Assembly: GCF_050947875.1 (NCBI RefSeq)
Contig: NC_134568.1
Location: 264,224,815-264,288,814, forward strand
Direction: 5' to 3'
DNA: 64,000 nt
DNA from: Dermacentor variabilis
Taxonomy: Eukaryota; Arthropoda; Arachnida; Ixodida; Ixodidae
The notes under the pieces are model-generated. The model had not been told where the DNA came from and searched no databases. It saw only the letters and a list, made by a program, of their open reading frames with translations. A program made the position numbers and the translations under genes. This document shows, piece by piece, positions 24,701-37,400 of the stretch. Each line of letters begins with the position of its first letter. The first letter of the stretch is position 1.

Positions 24701-27700
24701 TCGAAGTGAGCCCTTTTCCATGATATAAGCCAATTCAAATATTAAAAAAGAAGTTTTACCTGCAGGCTTTCACTAGCCCAGTTGAGTTGCTCATCCGAAT
24801 ACTTGGCAAAACACCAATTTTGATTATCTTGTCGCAGTTGTCCAGTTTCATAAGCAGTGAGTCGTTATCACAGTTGTTATCTGTTCGGTCATTTATAGGC
24901 TTGTCAGTGCTGAATCACAGCTTTCATGCATGAAAGACGTCGTTACTCACCAAAACATGTCCAGCGTAATGATTGCACGACAGTTGTGGAGTACAGGCCA
25001 ACAAGTTTCTCGGATTCAAGAGATAGCGAGTCTTTGTCAATCGTTTTGACCTCTCTTTGCGCGCACTTGTCGTATTCTGCGAGTCCCCTGAAAACACACA
25101 GAATGCGAAATGATACATAGCTTACACCGCTTTATACGAAATGCGCGCAATTATGATTGGAGCTTTTTCAATGTCAAGTAAGCTTTCCAACAGCGACACA
25201 CGTACACAATGGCTTGGTGCTCTTCGATTAATCGAAGTATCAATGCTTGAGTTGGCTTCTCTTTAGGGTGTGTCTAACGCGCGTAAGTGTCTAGTGGGAC
25301 ACCTAAAAACACTATTCCTCTTATTTAGAGTCTTTAGTCTTCGAAGTTCCTTCCATTCGACTTTGGTCCCGAACTTCCTTTCTTTTGTACTCTGGCCGTG
25401 TTAATATGGGTCGCCTAGTACATTCTCAAACGTGAAGAAAACTCAAGTAGCAAGCAGGACGAAATTCAGGATGGACAAAAACAGTGTTCGTTGCTTTATA
25501 GCACTTTGTTTCTCTATCCTCAACTTCGCCCTGCATTTCGCGCTTTTCCTTCATATTTCTTTGCTACTCATTTGCTGCTATTCTCCAAAAGATTAATTTC
25601 TTACGTACTTTCTGGGAAGGTTCGTTTAAGGCTGAGAAGTTTAGTGTGATCAGCTGTTTCTCGGTGACATGGTTTTCACACGAAGAGGATTTACTATTAT
25701 GCGTGGCACTGACAGGTGTAACGCATTGATATCCCGATTTGCTCTTGGGAACCACATCCGCGCCTTTAATATCGAAAAATTATGAGCCAATGAAGCTCTT
25801 TAACACCATAGCTGTAACTGTGTGCTTCTGCATCACAATTTGCATTTGTCAGTACAGTGTTGTTTGTGCCAATGGAGTCGTCGTGCTTTAGTCACCGTTG
25901 TCGCGTTTGCGGTAATACATAATTGTACGCACACGTCACTCTTCTATCGTTAGTGTTGCTTCCTGTCGCTATTGTTCTTTACCCAATTAGTAACTCACAT
26001 ACGTCGCATTAACACCTAGATGTCCTTGGTTGAACCTAAGAAACATTCATGAGACCTTCCTTTTTATATGTTACTAAGAATCAACGTACCCGCAATCGTA
26101 AAACAGTGGTTGAAATCATGTTGCAAGAATGTTACCTATATGTAACACCTTAATATTCCATAAACCTACTGTCCCTCCCATCGCAATACCGCTGGTCCTT
26201 CATCCCTTTCATCTTCTGTTTGGGCGGGACCCAGCGTTACCATTTGACACTATCATTCGCGCTGCCGTCCATTTGCGTAGACTCCCATCATCACGACGTT
26301 ACCGATATTCCGGGAGCCCTTGTGCTTCGATGAACTCCAACTCGGCATGTTGCACTCTGTGAAAAATTGCTTTCCTGGAAATCCGGATCCTATCGTGTCT
26401 TAAGACGCGTAATAGCCGTCACTTACGAGATAGGCCTGCTCGAGTCATCTCCCTCCGTTTCACCGCCTACAGATGTTGTTCACGTATCCCGCCTTATACT
26501 TTACCGCTCGCCCACACCATAGCAAGCACCGTGACGGTGCTTCAGCAGCTGGGGGTCATGTCACTGTACCATTCCTCTAGAGGAGCGTCGATGAAGAAGA
26601 CGTTTTTTGATATGGCGCACACTCTCGACGACATGGTTCAATGCTTGATCGCCTAGTAAATATATCGTATGTGCGTTTTCCTTTCGTGTCTACCTCCACG
26701 TAATAATTTCAAATATAGCGCGGAGATGTCAGATTTACGTTGCATAGGTGGTGTACTGCGACTTTCACGGACATGCGTGGCTTCCCAGTATATCATGGTC
26801 TTTTGCTGATTGTTTCCTATAATGAATATTAATTGAGCTGAAGGCGCTGTGTTGCAGATGCAATGGCCAGAACGCCCACACAGCAAGAACAGATGCATTG
26901 CGTGCACACGTATGTGCGTGTGCGCGCACAAGGAACTGCGGTGTACTCATTCTTCTAAAAATCCTACCAGGCACCAGTAGCATATTGAATTAATCAGTTT
27001 TAAAAGCGAATTGTTTCAGAATACGCAATGTAGATGTACACATATAAGCTGCAGACATGACAACTTCGAATTATAACTTGGGCACATGAGAAAATGTTTT
27101 TTTAACAGAGACTGTAAAATGAAGCCTCTAAGAGGACGACTATTCATCTGTGAACTGAAAGAGGTCTATATGTCAAGTTGTTACAACATACTCTAGAGAT
27201 CACGCGATAAAATCTACAGGCCGTCAGTTTCCTAAGTCGAGGCAACATAGTCATGGCGCCCTGGATTTCTCTGTCAAAATCGAATCTGCCTGTGACGGTC
27301 TAGCAGTGTCTGTCTTGAACTTAGACATCAGGACCTAATTCGTACATCGCAGATACATTTGTGGTTTAATGGATATATATATATATATATATATATTAGC
27401 TATATGTAGAAGATTATTCAGCCACATTTTATGTACACGACAAGCAGCTCAATCAAACCTGAAGTTACAAGTCGCTTGACTCTTAACTGCCTCATACCCG
27501 CGATTTGCATCGCTGTTCTCTTTCGCGGTTCAAGCTTTTTCGCACCCCAGTTATCTGTCTCTACCTATACCTTTTTTTTTTGTGCTTTTAAGCAACATCA
27601 CGCATGCCACGAGCATCTATCTCTGAGCGCTGGTATGACACCGTCACACTGCGCAGTGCTGGTCTGTAGTCATTCATTTTTGTAAAATCAGTAACAAAGT

Positions 27701-30700
27701 CAGTGACTACATTCTGGCATATTCTTTGTATTTGAAGCGTTCGTTGCTCGACCATTCACAGTATCACATTAAAAAGATTTCTTTTCTGTCTTAACTCTCT
27801 TGTATCTCTCTCTTGTTAACAGCCGTTTCCAAGTAGGCTTCCTCAAACCTGCGTTTGCAGCAGCTAAATAATAATACTGAAACAACGCTTTAAAATACGT
27901 AACTGGCGTCATACTTGCCAGTGTTCTTTCTTTTTTTACCGTCGAATGTCTAATCTTAAAAAGGTAGAGAGAAGCTATGGGCTTGTAACTATTTCAGTTG
28001 AAAAGGCCGTTGAAATAGCATGCGCAAAGGTACCATTCCAAGAAATGTCTTCAGTATAATTTTCTCCCATGAGAAAAAAAAAAACCTCAAGCGTTCTGAG
28101 TACTTCCCAACAGGCACAATTGTTACAATGTCATTTTATACCCACTGCAAGCGATCAGATAGGTGAGGACAGAATAAAAAGATAGCACATACGGGCTCCG
28201 CTAATCAGATTGTCGATATTGAAGAAAAAAAACTAACACCGCGCTGAAATTGGTCACGCAGTAGATAAAAATATCCGGCGATCGCATCCCCGTCGTAAGA
28301 AAACAAGGGGGAGGTGAAGCGGCGGAGCAGGAAGACGACCTTTCGCTTTTCTAATGTATGCGACACGTACTGCGGAGGCAGCTGTATCTAGTTCTTGTGT
28401 TTTGTTATACGGAAGGCACTGCTGGTCTTCGGCTTTCTTGTCCCGTTTTCAAAAGCTGAAAATTCACTTCACGAAGTAGCAGACTCCCTCCTCTCCCCCA
28501 TTGCAAAGGCATACAGGAGCGACGTGAAATAGTGAAAAAAAATGCATTCTGTAAATTGTACACTCCACTAGCATATATAGCGTATACTCACATGTGAATA
28601 CATGAATTAAATAATATTTCTTCTCATTCCGTTATAAATATTTCATACATATTAATTGAATGCAGATACTACGATCACATATGCTATAGCAGGTATAATA
28701 TGGTACCCGCCGAGGTGCCTTAGCGGCTATGGCGTTGCGCTGCTATATAAGCACGAGATCGCGAGATCGAATCCTGGCCGCGACGGCCGCATTTACATGC
28801 GGAACGAAATGCAATAACGCCTGTGTACCGTGCATTAGGCGCACGTTCAAGAATCCGCAGTGGTCAAAATTATTTTGGAGCCCCCCACTACGGCGTGCCT
28901 CATAATCAGATCGTGGTTTTGGCACGTAAAACCGCAGAATTTTAATATAAAGGTATAATCTCGACAGGTCTTCCCAATATACGTGAGCGACTGTAATGCG
29001 ATAATATTATGGCGTCCTATCATTCAGCGACTGCCACATCAAGGGCGCTATAACGTAAAACTATTCCAAACTTTTCTATTCCATTTCTGCTATCAGCCCT
29101 CCACGATTGGTCAAAAACTTTTTTCGACCACGCCCACTTCACGTGTCTGTCACGCGAAGTCACGACAACCGCGATACCTCCCCATCTGATATGATGTGTA
29201 CTCACCGATTATGCATGATTTGACAGAAAAAAGAGAAACAGTTATTTCTGATTCGACCCCTTTTCGCCATTAGCCCTCGGCTATTGGTAAAAAGTTTTCG
29301 GGCTGCACCCACTTCATCTGCCTGTCTCGCGACGTCACAAAACCGCACAATCTCACCGCGTCAAAGTGACGTGTACGCGATAAAGATGCATTAATATGCC
29401 GAACAAAACTGCATTTTCTTCGGAATAGCCGCAGGCTGCCCCGTTCTGAAAGGAATAAAAGATGGCTGCCGCCGATCTCTGAGACGCTGGCTACTCGCAC
29501 CTGCCGGAGAGAATGGGTGCACTTACGTATAATAAAACTTCTTGCGTGGCCGTGTAACGTTTTCGAGCCTTTTCGGCACGTTTACCACCTCATTCTGCCA
29601 ACTCTCCTTCGCTGAGGGTCAGTTTTAGCGTCATTCTTAAGCTTCCGTTGCATGCCGGCGTGATTTTCGATCAGCCACCACAAGCTAAGTAAGGGAAAGC
29701 CGACCAATCGCAGATGCCGGCACCACCCTCTTCATCCGGTTATCGATTTTCAGTGCACTGGCTCTGCCTCAGTGAATCCCTCTCCACTTGAGCGTTCTCC
29801 TCGCTTCTTGTCAGCCAATTAGACACGACAAGCCGCTCAGTGTAGGCAATGTTATTCGTTTTCAAGTAAACAAAAGTGACCTGCTATGAACGAGGAGAGA
29901 GTTTGATTGGTCTGTTCAGACAACGCTGCGGGTGACCGCCCGGTGCTTGCGTCGGTGGTTACGCAAATTTGACGTCAGGAGATTGGAATAGAAACATATT
30001 GGAATAGTTTTACGTTATAGGGCCCTAAGTCCCTGCCCCTAGCATGGCTATCCCAGAACTACTACGGTCTCAAGTCCCCATGACTACCGGCTTGCAGGCG
30101 CCGTGTACAAGGCGCGTGTAGCGTAGTTTTGTGGCACCACATCGCTTACAACGTTGCTACAGCTTGCAGGACTCGGACACGACCTGGGCGGCATCCAGGC
30201 TACTGACGACGACTACATGCCGCCGTGTTGGTCACAGGCCGGCGGAAAGTAGTCCCTATTTTGTATATGAGCGCTGCCTGCCGTCGCCGTGTCCTTCTCG
30301 ACTCCGGCCAGCGGTCTCCGCTCCGCCTGCCATGAGTCGGGATAATGAAAAGATACTATGCCAGTGCCAATGCCTTCTTTCGCGCTTCCTCACATCGCGC
30401 TCTGCCCAGTATGAACGGGATCAGCTGGCAGTGAACTGTAGATCCCAAGAGTGGCATAGAATCGAAAGCAAGGAATCGCTATACATTATACCGGCCCTGG
30501 GCCTGCATAAGATAATGATTTCTTTCCGTCAATTAAATACCTTCATCATCCACCACTCGCGTCTCATGGTTATAACGTACGCGGAGCGCTGCCCGGGCCA
30601 CTGAGGAAGCGCGGAAAGGAATGGGCATTGGCATCGCCCCTTTACATTATCCGGGCTCTTCTGACGCGCCTTACCCACGTGACCTGTGCCTCTCTGTTTC

Positions 30701-31360
30701 CGCTCTTAGATCAAAGCCCGCTCCCTTACCCCGCTGGAGTTCTCAGTCCACATTATCCGCGAAGACACTGGAGTGTGTATAGTTTAATGCTATCGCGCCA
30801 ATAATATACATATACTATATGGCTTTACCATATACTATGTGCTATATACGATTGCACAATAGTAGTCATATGCATCGGATTTGCATGCATTTATGATTGC
30901 TGAAAAAAAAGCGCGACATAGAAAAATGCAGAGAGAACATAGAGCATTGCCCAACCATAAGAAACGTGCGCGAGACAGTCGAGCAAGTATTCGATGTATT
31001 TCTGTGCATGTAAGCAATTTAGCAAGGGCAGAGAGGTGCGTCGAAGGATTTTACTTCGATTTTGCGCAAGCTATTTGAGATACGAGTGAAATTAATAAAA
31101 ATGTTAGTCGTCAACCAACCATGCGATGCCTTCTCTTTTTCCCCGTGTGTTGCGCATTTCGACCAAGTTTTCACGTTACTTTAGCGCTCCACCGGGCCCG
31201 TTTACGCGCGCAAATGCGATTCGGTCGAGAAAACGAAAGATCAATGAAATTGCCAGGTTTTACGTGCAAAACCACGGTTATGACGCACACCGTAGTGGGG
31301 TACTCCGAACTAATTTTGACCACTTTGGCTTCTTTAGTGTGCACCCAAGTCTAGGCGCAC

Positions 31361-31398
<38 letters not shown>

Positions 31399-31408
31399 GC
31401 GTGTGCGT

Positions 31409-31455
<47 letters not shown>

Positions 31456-34400
31456 GCATTCCGCTCTTATCGAAATGCGGCCACCGCGGCCAGGACAAAA
31501 CCCGCGACCTCAAGCTCAGCAGCGTAACGCTGTAGCCACTAAGATACCATAGCGGGTGAAAGGTGTTTCCACGGCGTCTTAAACAGCACAGGGAAGAAGA
31601 AAGAAAGCAACTCAAGGTCAAAGTATTCGGAGCCTGTGAAATATTCATAGTGCTTAAAGAAATTAAATGCGCTTGTCTTGGCAACACGTGCAGCAGAACA
31701 TTAAGAAAACGGGAGACCGTCATTCTCCCACCGCGATACCATCTTATGACGTTCACCGCTCGCGCAGGGACCGCATGGGACGCAGTGTACATTGCATGTG
31801 TGTCCAAATGTCGCTTTCGTAAGCACCAGCGCGAGAATACAGACTGATTGACGTCCAGTTCCGTCCAAAAAAATTTTATTTAACACTTCAACGTAGCCTG
31901 CCGAGTTGCCTCACATATGCCTACACATGTACATATTAATGTGGGAAATAGTATAGAATCAAATGGAAATAATCGTCGATATTATGCCAATTTACTGCAC
32001 GAATTGATAGACTGCGTTTGTACGTACCTCTACTGCTCATGTTTATATTCTTCCGCTGAACTAAGTGTCCCGGCTACTAAATTTGCAAACATTTCACAAC
32101 AGCCTATATGCACGCGTTCCGCCATCCTGTACGATCGCAAAAAATTTTAAATTATAAAATAAGTTTTGAATTTGCACGCATTCTTGCCGCGCAGTACAGT
32201 TCTAGGTTGCTAGCGGTACGTGTATAGCGCTATCAAGTTGCATATTTTCGGCTTATGCGTTTGTGAAAGTAGATGCACACTAATATTTGTCAAGAGTGTT
32301 TTACCTTAACATCCAAGAATAAGTTGTGCGTCTCACCTTAAGAGCATGGTAATGCTGGTTAGGCGCAGTACTATGACAAAAGATATTCGCCAAGAAAAGC
32401 GCTCGAATGGCGCCGGCGTTTCCGCACACTGCTTCCGACTCAGATGATACGCGAGAAAAGTTGCTATGGCTCACAACACACCGCCATTAACGTTAAGTTA
32501 ATAAATGCAATCCGACGGTAGCGTGCAAACTAAAGCAAAAGCTCAGCCACCATTTCTTTGCAAAGACACGATTTATTACCTCGGCGGGCCGCCTAAAATA
32601 ACTGCACGCAGTTCCCTCTCATATTGTTCAGCGGTGTTTTTACCAAAAAAAAAAAAAAAAGAAATGAAAAGAAAAAAGTTGTAAGTATTGCTCCCAATAT
32701 TTTATAACACTATGCACTTACGGAAGCACTGCTAACCTCACGCGCTCGCGACGTTATTGTAAGACCTGTGCGCACAGGATATTTCGTTGATTAATGACCT
32801 ATCGTGATGTCGCAGCTCTGGCTTTGGCAGACATAGTGCTTCTTAAGATCGAGGCGAACATAGCATGGGGGTGCCATGACGGTGTATAGGCATATGACAC
32901 CGTCATATAGGCGAGTGTCATGCGCTCTTTCAGAAAGCTCGGAAAGAGACCAGAAAGAAAAGAACTAGTGGCAGAAAAAGGAACCGGGAAATCGGCTTGC
33001 TCAAAAAACAACACAGGCCACCCTGATCAAACAGCCCGCAGGGTAAAGAAATAAAATATGGCGTTTAAGGTCTCGAAGCCGCAAAGTGGGTAATCAGGGG
33101 CGCCATATTCGAGGACTGCGGATTAACTTTGGCCACCTGGTGCTCTTTGATGTACACCGAAATCACGATATAGGCGCACATTTGCATTCGCTCCCATCGA
33201 AATGCGGCCGCCGCGGCCGGGAATCAAAGTAGCGACTACGTGCGACGGCCATGGCCACCGAGTCACCGCGGCGGCGTACACTCCGTAGAATGGGCTTGCT
33301 TAAATTACCATTGCTTTTATGAACATAAAGCATTTATAAACTTTGATGTTAGGGTTTACTTTGGACTAAGCACTTGTGGACGTCACACAACTCCCACCCC
33401 TCCTGCGCATATACACTTATGTGCATACACTTTGCAGACGTTCCAGTGTGGTTTAAAATTCCAACAGCGGCATACGCTACTTATAATTTTGTCGAATGCA
33501 TGGCTTAACGCGTGAGTTGCCTCAGAAAGAGACTTTTGCGATTTATTGGTGCGTAGTAAATGCTAATCACGATAGCCAATAGGACAACAACAAGACGACA
33601 GCTAAAACATCAGCTAGCCAATTGCAAACCACGCTCACGCAAGAGCAGGGCCCGTATTCACAAAGACCTATTACAATATAATTGTTCGTAAGAAAAAATT
33701 TCAGCCAGTCCTGATGCTAGACATATAAGCGGAGACGGCCAACCGATGGCAAAGACGGCGTAAGAACGAAAAGCTTTGTGAATTCAGCCCCAGATTTTAA
33801 AATCGAATTTCGCAAAGCTATTCACTCGCAAGAATTGTACATCGCGAAAGCACTTGGCGGCACTAAAGACGGTGACGAGATAGGTACAACAACACATATC
33901 TGTGTGTTGTATCGGTCTTGTTACAGTCTTTAGCGCCGGCAAGTGTTTTCCCTATATGTGGTCAACTAGTTGAATTCAAGAAACTGATCATCATTTGCCG
34001 ACCACATGCGCCAGTGTTGTTCGACATCACAGTTGGTCGACATCTATTGAAAAAAAAAAACATTTTTACACTAGAAGTGTTCGTAAGAGCACATACTAGC
34101 CAATCGTGATGTCGGGCATTAGTGAAGGCGGCCGACCAATAGCGAACTGTACTTCTGGCGGACGAAAAGCTTTGTCAATTCGCCACCCTGTTCTTACAAA
34201 CCTTTCAGGCAAACAATAAAACGGGTCGTACGAACAAGTACCAGCCAAAAATGATTACGAACATATAGCGAAGGCGGCCTGCCCTTCACAAATAGCTATC
34301 ACGAAAGAAAAAAAGAAAGCTTCATGAATTAGGTCCTAGGGACGCGAACGGGTTCGCAAAACTTTTTGCCAGCGATTGGCCACCTACTCGGCGACTTCAT

Positions 34401-37400
34401 CGTTATTATGGCAAGCTCTATCATGATTTACAGGCGGCTGACCGCCGAACAATCAGGAGACCTTTTGTGAGTACGGGCACTGCAGAGGCGACTCGCACGA
34501 ACACTGGCTGGCCAGTGGGGACACTGAACATATTATTAGCGAAGGCAGTCATCCGATGACAAAAAATCTGACGAACGAAAGGCTCTATGAATTAGACCCC
34601 GAACCTACAGAGCATCAGGGGCGGTATTCCCGGAGGATCCCTTTCGGCGATACTATCACTTTCGCGTGACGTAATAAACGGCGCGTTGGATGATTCGAGG
34701 GGTCTTGCTCCACGAGCTAATAAGCGCACATCGAAAGTGACCTCTCCGAAAGCGATCGCCCGAAAATACGTTCTCAGTTTGTTCACCAAAATTGTGTTTG
34801 TGACGGGATATCAGTTACATGACATCCTTATAAACAAGAAAAAAATAAAAGCAATAAAAAGAAAACGTTCAGCAGGGTTGTCGCGAAGTAAACTAAGGAA
34901 ACGTTGGCTCACCAACAGGCTTTCCGAACGACGTCCTTGTTATCCGAGTCAAGGAAAGGAGCCACCTTTTTACCAAGTATTGTGAGGCACGCTCTCAACC
35001 CAGACAGAGCGTCAGTGCCATTTGCCGCATGCTTTTCTGCAGCAGTAGAGAAAAAGGCAACACATAGCAGATGAGATAAATGTCAGTGCAAACGCACAGT
35101 CAATAAAAAGAGAGAAAAGAAAACGTGGTCGCCTACATTCGCTTTTGGTTTGTTTTTTGGAACACGTCATTGCACAACGTTCAAGCAGTCTTGCACCCTT
35201 ACCGTACACTTCAATTGCTTTGCAGCTGCTGTTGACAAATCCAACCAAGTTAGCCGCCAAGGACCGAACTTCGTCGTACTGGAACAGCGTCATCTGCGAC
35301 CGACATCGCCCTTCTACAATTGCGCGTACGCAGTCCTCGTAGGAATTCAGGAGCCTACGTGGAGAGAAAGCGTCGAGTCATCTGCTGTCGAAAACCAGAC
35401 AACGACAGTGCCTGCATTATGAACACGAAAACCCCCCACAAATGAGAGAGAGAGAGAACGCTGAGGCTTCTTGGTCACCAGGAACGTTTCAGCTTGGCTC
35501 CTAAATGCAATTCTTCCTTAATAAGAGCTGTCAATAAAGTTGTCTCGTCGTGCATCAATAGGCTACACCGTTCAAGCGGTAGCCAAAATGTGTAAACCCA
35601 CGAAAGAGACCTTAGAATCAAAACGCCCATGACTGAATCGATTATTGGGAAGGACCTGTATTGTGCTCCGCCAAGTACTCACATGCATTCCTGAACTCTT
35701 CTGCCAGAATCCAAATGTTGCGAGGAGAACGCCAAGTTTCTCAATCTCAGATCACCAGAGCTGGAATTTTCCGCGTCGTCCCGTCGGAAAGCTCCATGTT
35801 TAAATGCACCGTAACAACGAAGCACATCGTCAACCAACGCTTTTGTCGTGCAACTCGATTCTGTTGGGGTATACAAAGAACAGCAGACGTTAGTTGCTAT
35901 GTTCTCTTGAAGCGCAACCATCGTACGTTATTATTATGAAAATCTCAAAATAGTTAACTCCATTCTCAATACGAATGAGCGAAATGCAAGAACGCAGTTG
36001 TCCCGTGCATTCGATGCACGTTAAAGATTCCCTGGTAGTCAAAATTAATCCAGATTCCTCCACAACGGCGTGCCTCATAAATCATGGTTTTGGCACGTAA
36101 CACCCCAGAATTCACTCATACCAGTGAAGTTGAGACAATGAATTCGTCATTTCTACCACGCACTGATAAAGTACACAAAGATTATTTTCGCTAGTTTCCA
36201 TTTTAAACCCCGGTGTTCTAGAACATTGCTCCACTCGACATTCCACCTCGACTTTAGAAAGGTAACGGCAGCTCCTGCCCTCGTAAGAACCGGACACTGC
36301 GCTGCAACGACACTCCAGGACAATTCTAGAGAGGAGTAGCGTTTCACGGTTGACTCGCTGGAGTGGAGAAAGAGTGCTTTTTCTTGGACGAGTCGTAATT
36401 GAATATTGGCATGGGTGGGGCTTTTTAAGACACGGACACAGTCAGACACACAGACAAACAAACGGGAGCTTTATCTATGCGTCTCACTGTGTCCGCGTCT
36501 TATAAAGCGCAACACATACCAGTATGGAGGAAGACCTTCGAGTCTAGGATCGTTTGAGAATAGAGAGGTGGCGGCGCCAAGTGGCCTACCATAGAGATTT
36601 CAAAGGCAGCACGCCATTTGTAACAATCATCAAGGGTAAAAATAAAAGTTATGCAGTAAGCGAAGCTTCCAATTGTTCGAATGACTTGGCCTTCTCTAGA
36701 CGCCTTGGGACCCCTAGCCTGCCTCCTCCTCACATCCACTTCCTCTTTCCACCCCACGTTCACGAAAAAGTCCTTGCGCTATAATCGTTAGTAAGAGATA
36801 GCTACGAAGCAATCATAGCGTTGCCCATATTAGAGCAACCAGCCGGCTAATGGCAAAGAGCACTAATGAACAAGAAAAGCTTTGTGAATTCGGGGCGTCG
36901 TCTTTTAGCTAAAGCAGCCTCACGTGTTGCGTTACTCTTCACCGATCGATAGGCACTCCATTTTTATCTATCTTTGTAGTGTTACACAACGCGCAAAGCC
37001 AAAGTGCCTGGGTAAAGCACGCCACTCAGGCGCGCCCTCTCTGTTGCGACCGAACGTACATGTGCACCAGGCGCGGCGGGAATGACGTCATAACTGACGC
37101 AACTATTCACTCGACTCCGCTCCCTACACGTACCCTCCTCCTCTCTACCTCTACACATTTCCTCACAGCCGAATGAAAGTGTCCGTGGATTCGGCCGAGA
37201 GCACGAGAGCGAGAGTGAAGAATGTCCTAGAAAATTGTGGAAAGAGGTTGACTCGAAAAATAGGCAGCGTCAAAAGATTACTGTTTTGTTTCAGCTGCTT
37301 TATCACGGCCAAAGCATCTCATACACTGTTTTAAGAAGGTTATAATCAAACGCGCCGCAGTAATGTAACAAGCAGCTCACCTCCCAATGGTACACGAACA

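Larger units (their letters stand above)
25088..35202. other. 10-kb gap in the exon array, filled with repeats
   Basis: Either a giant intron or an intergenic gap. Contents: a Ty3/Gypsy relic (26.15-26.64 kb), (TA)n (27.37 kb), SINEs (28.7, 31.25 and 33.1 kb), a TIR element (29.0-30.0 kb), (GT)n (31.36 kb) and diverged monomers of a 'gctttgtgaattc' repeat (33.65-34.6 kb). 25,130-26,100, 26,650-28,700, 30,030-31,240 and 31,560-33,090 hold nothing I recognise. Confidence 0.55.

Noticed and set aside
25564..25780. Open frame with C-x14-C and an AAA|GTACGT donor, considered as the missing class A exon
   Set aside because: Cysteine spacing is wrong and the donor leaves phase 0, not 2, so it cannot join the next class B exon.
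30131..30604. 157-codon plus frame after the TIR element, considered as a gene
   Set aside because: No domain, signal or exon context; composition is like the surrounding repeat DNA.
31334..31807. 157-codon minus frame with His-Thr repeats, and the plus-strand Cys-Val repeats
   Set aside because: Translation of the (GT)n tract inside a SINE.
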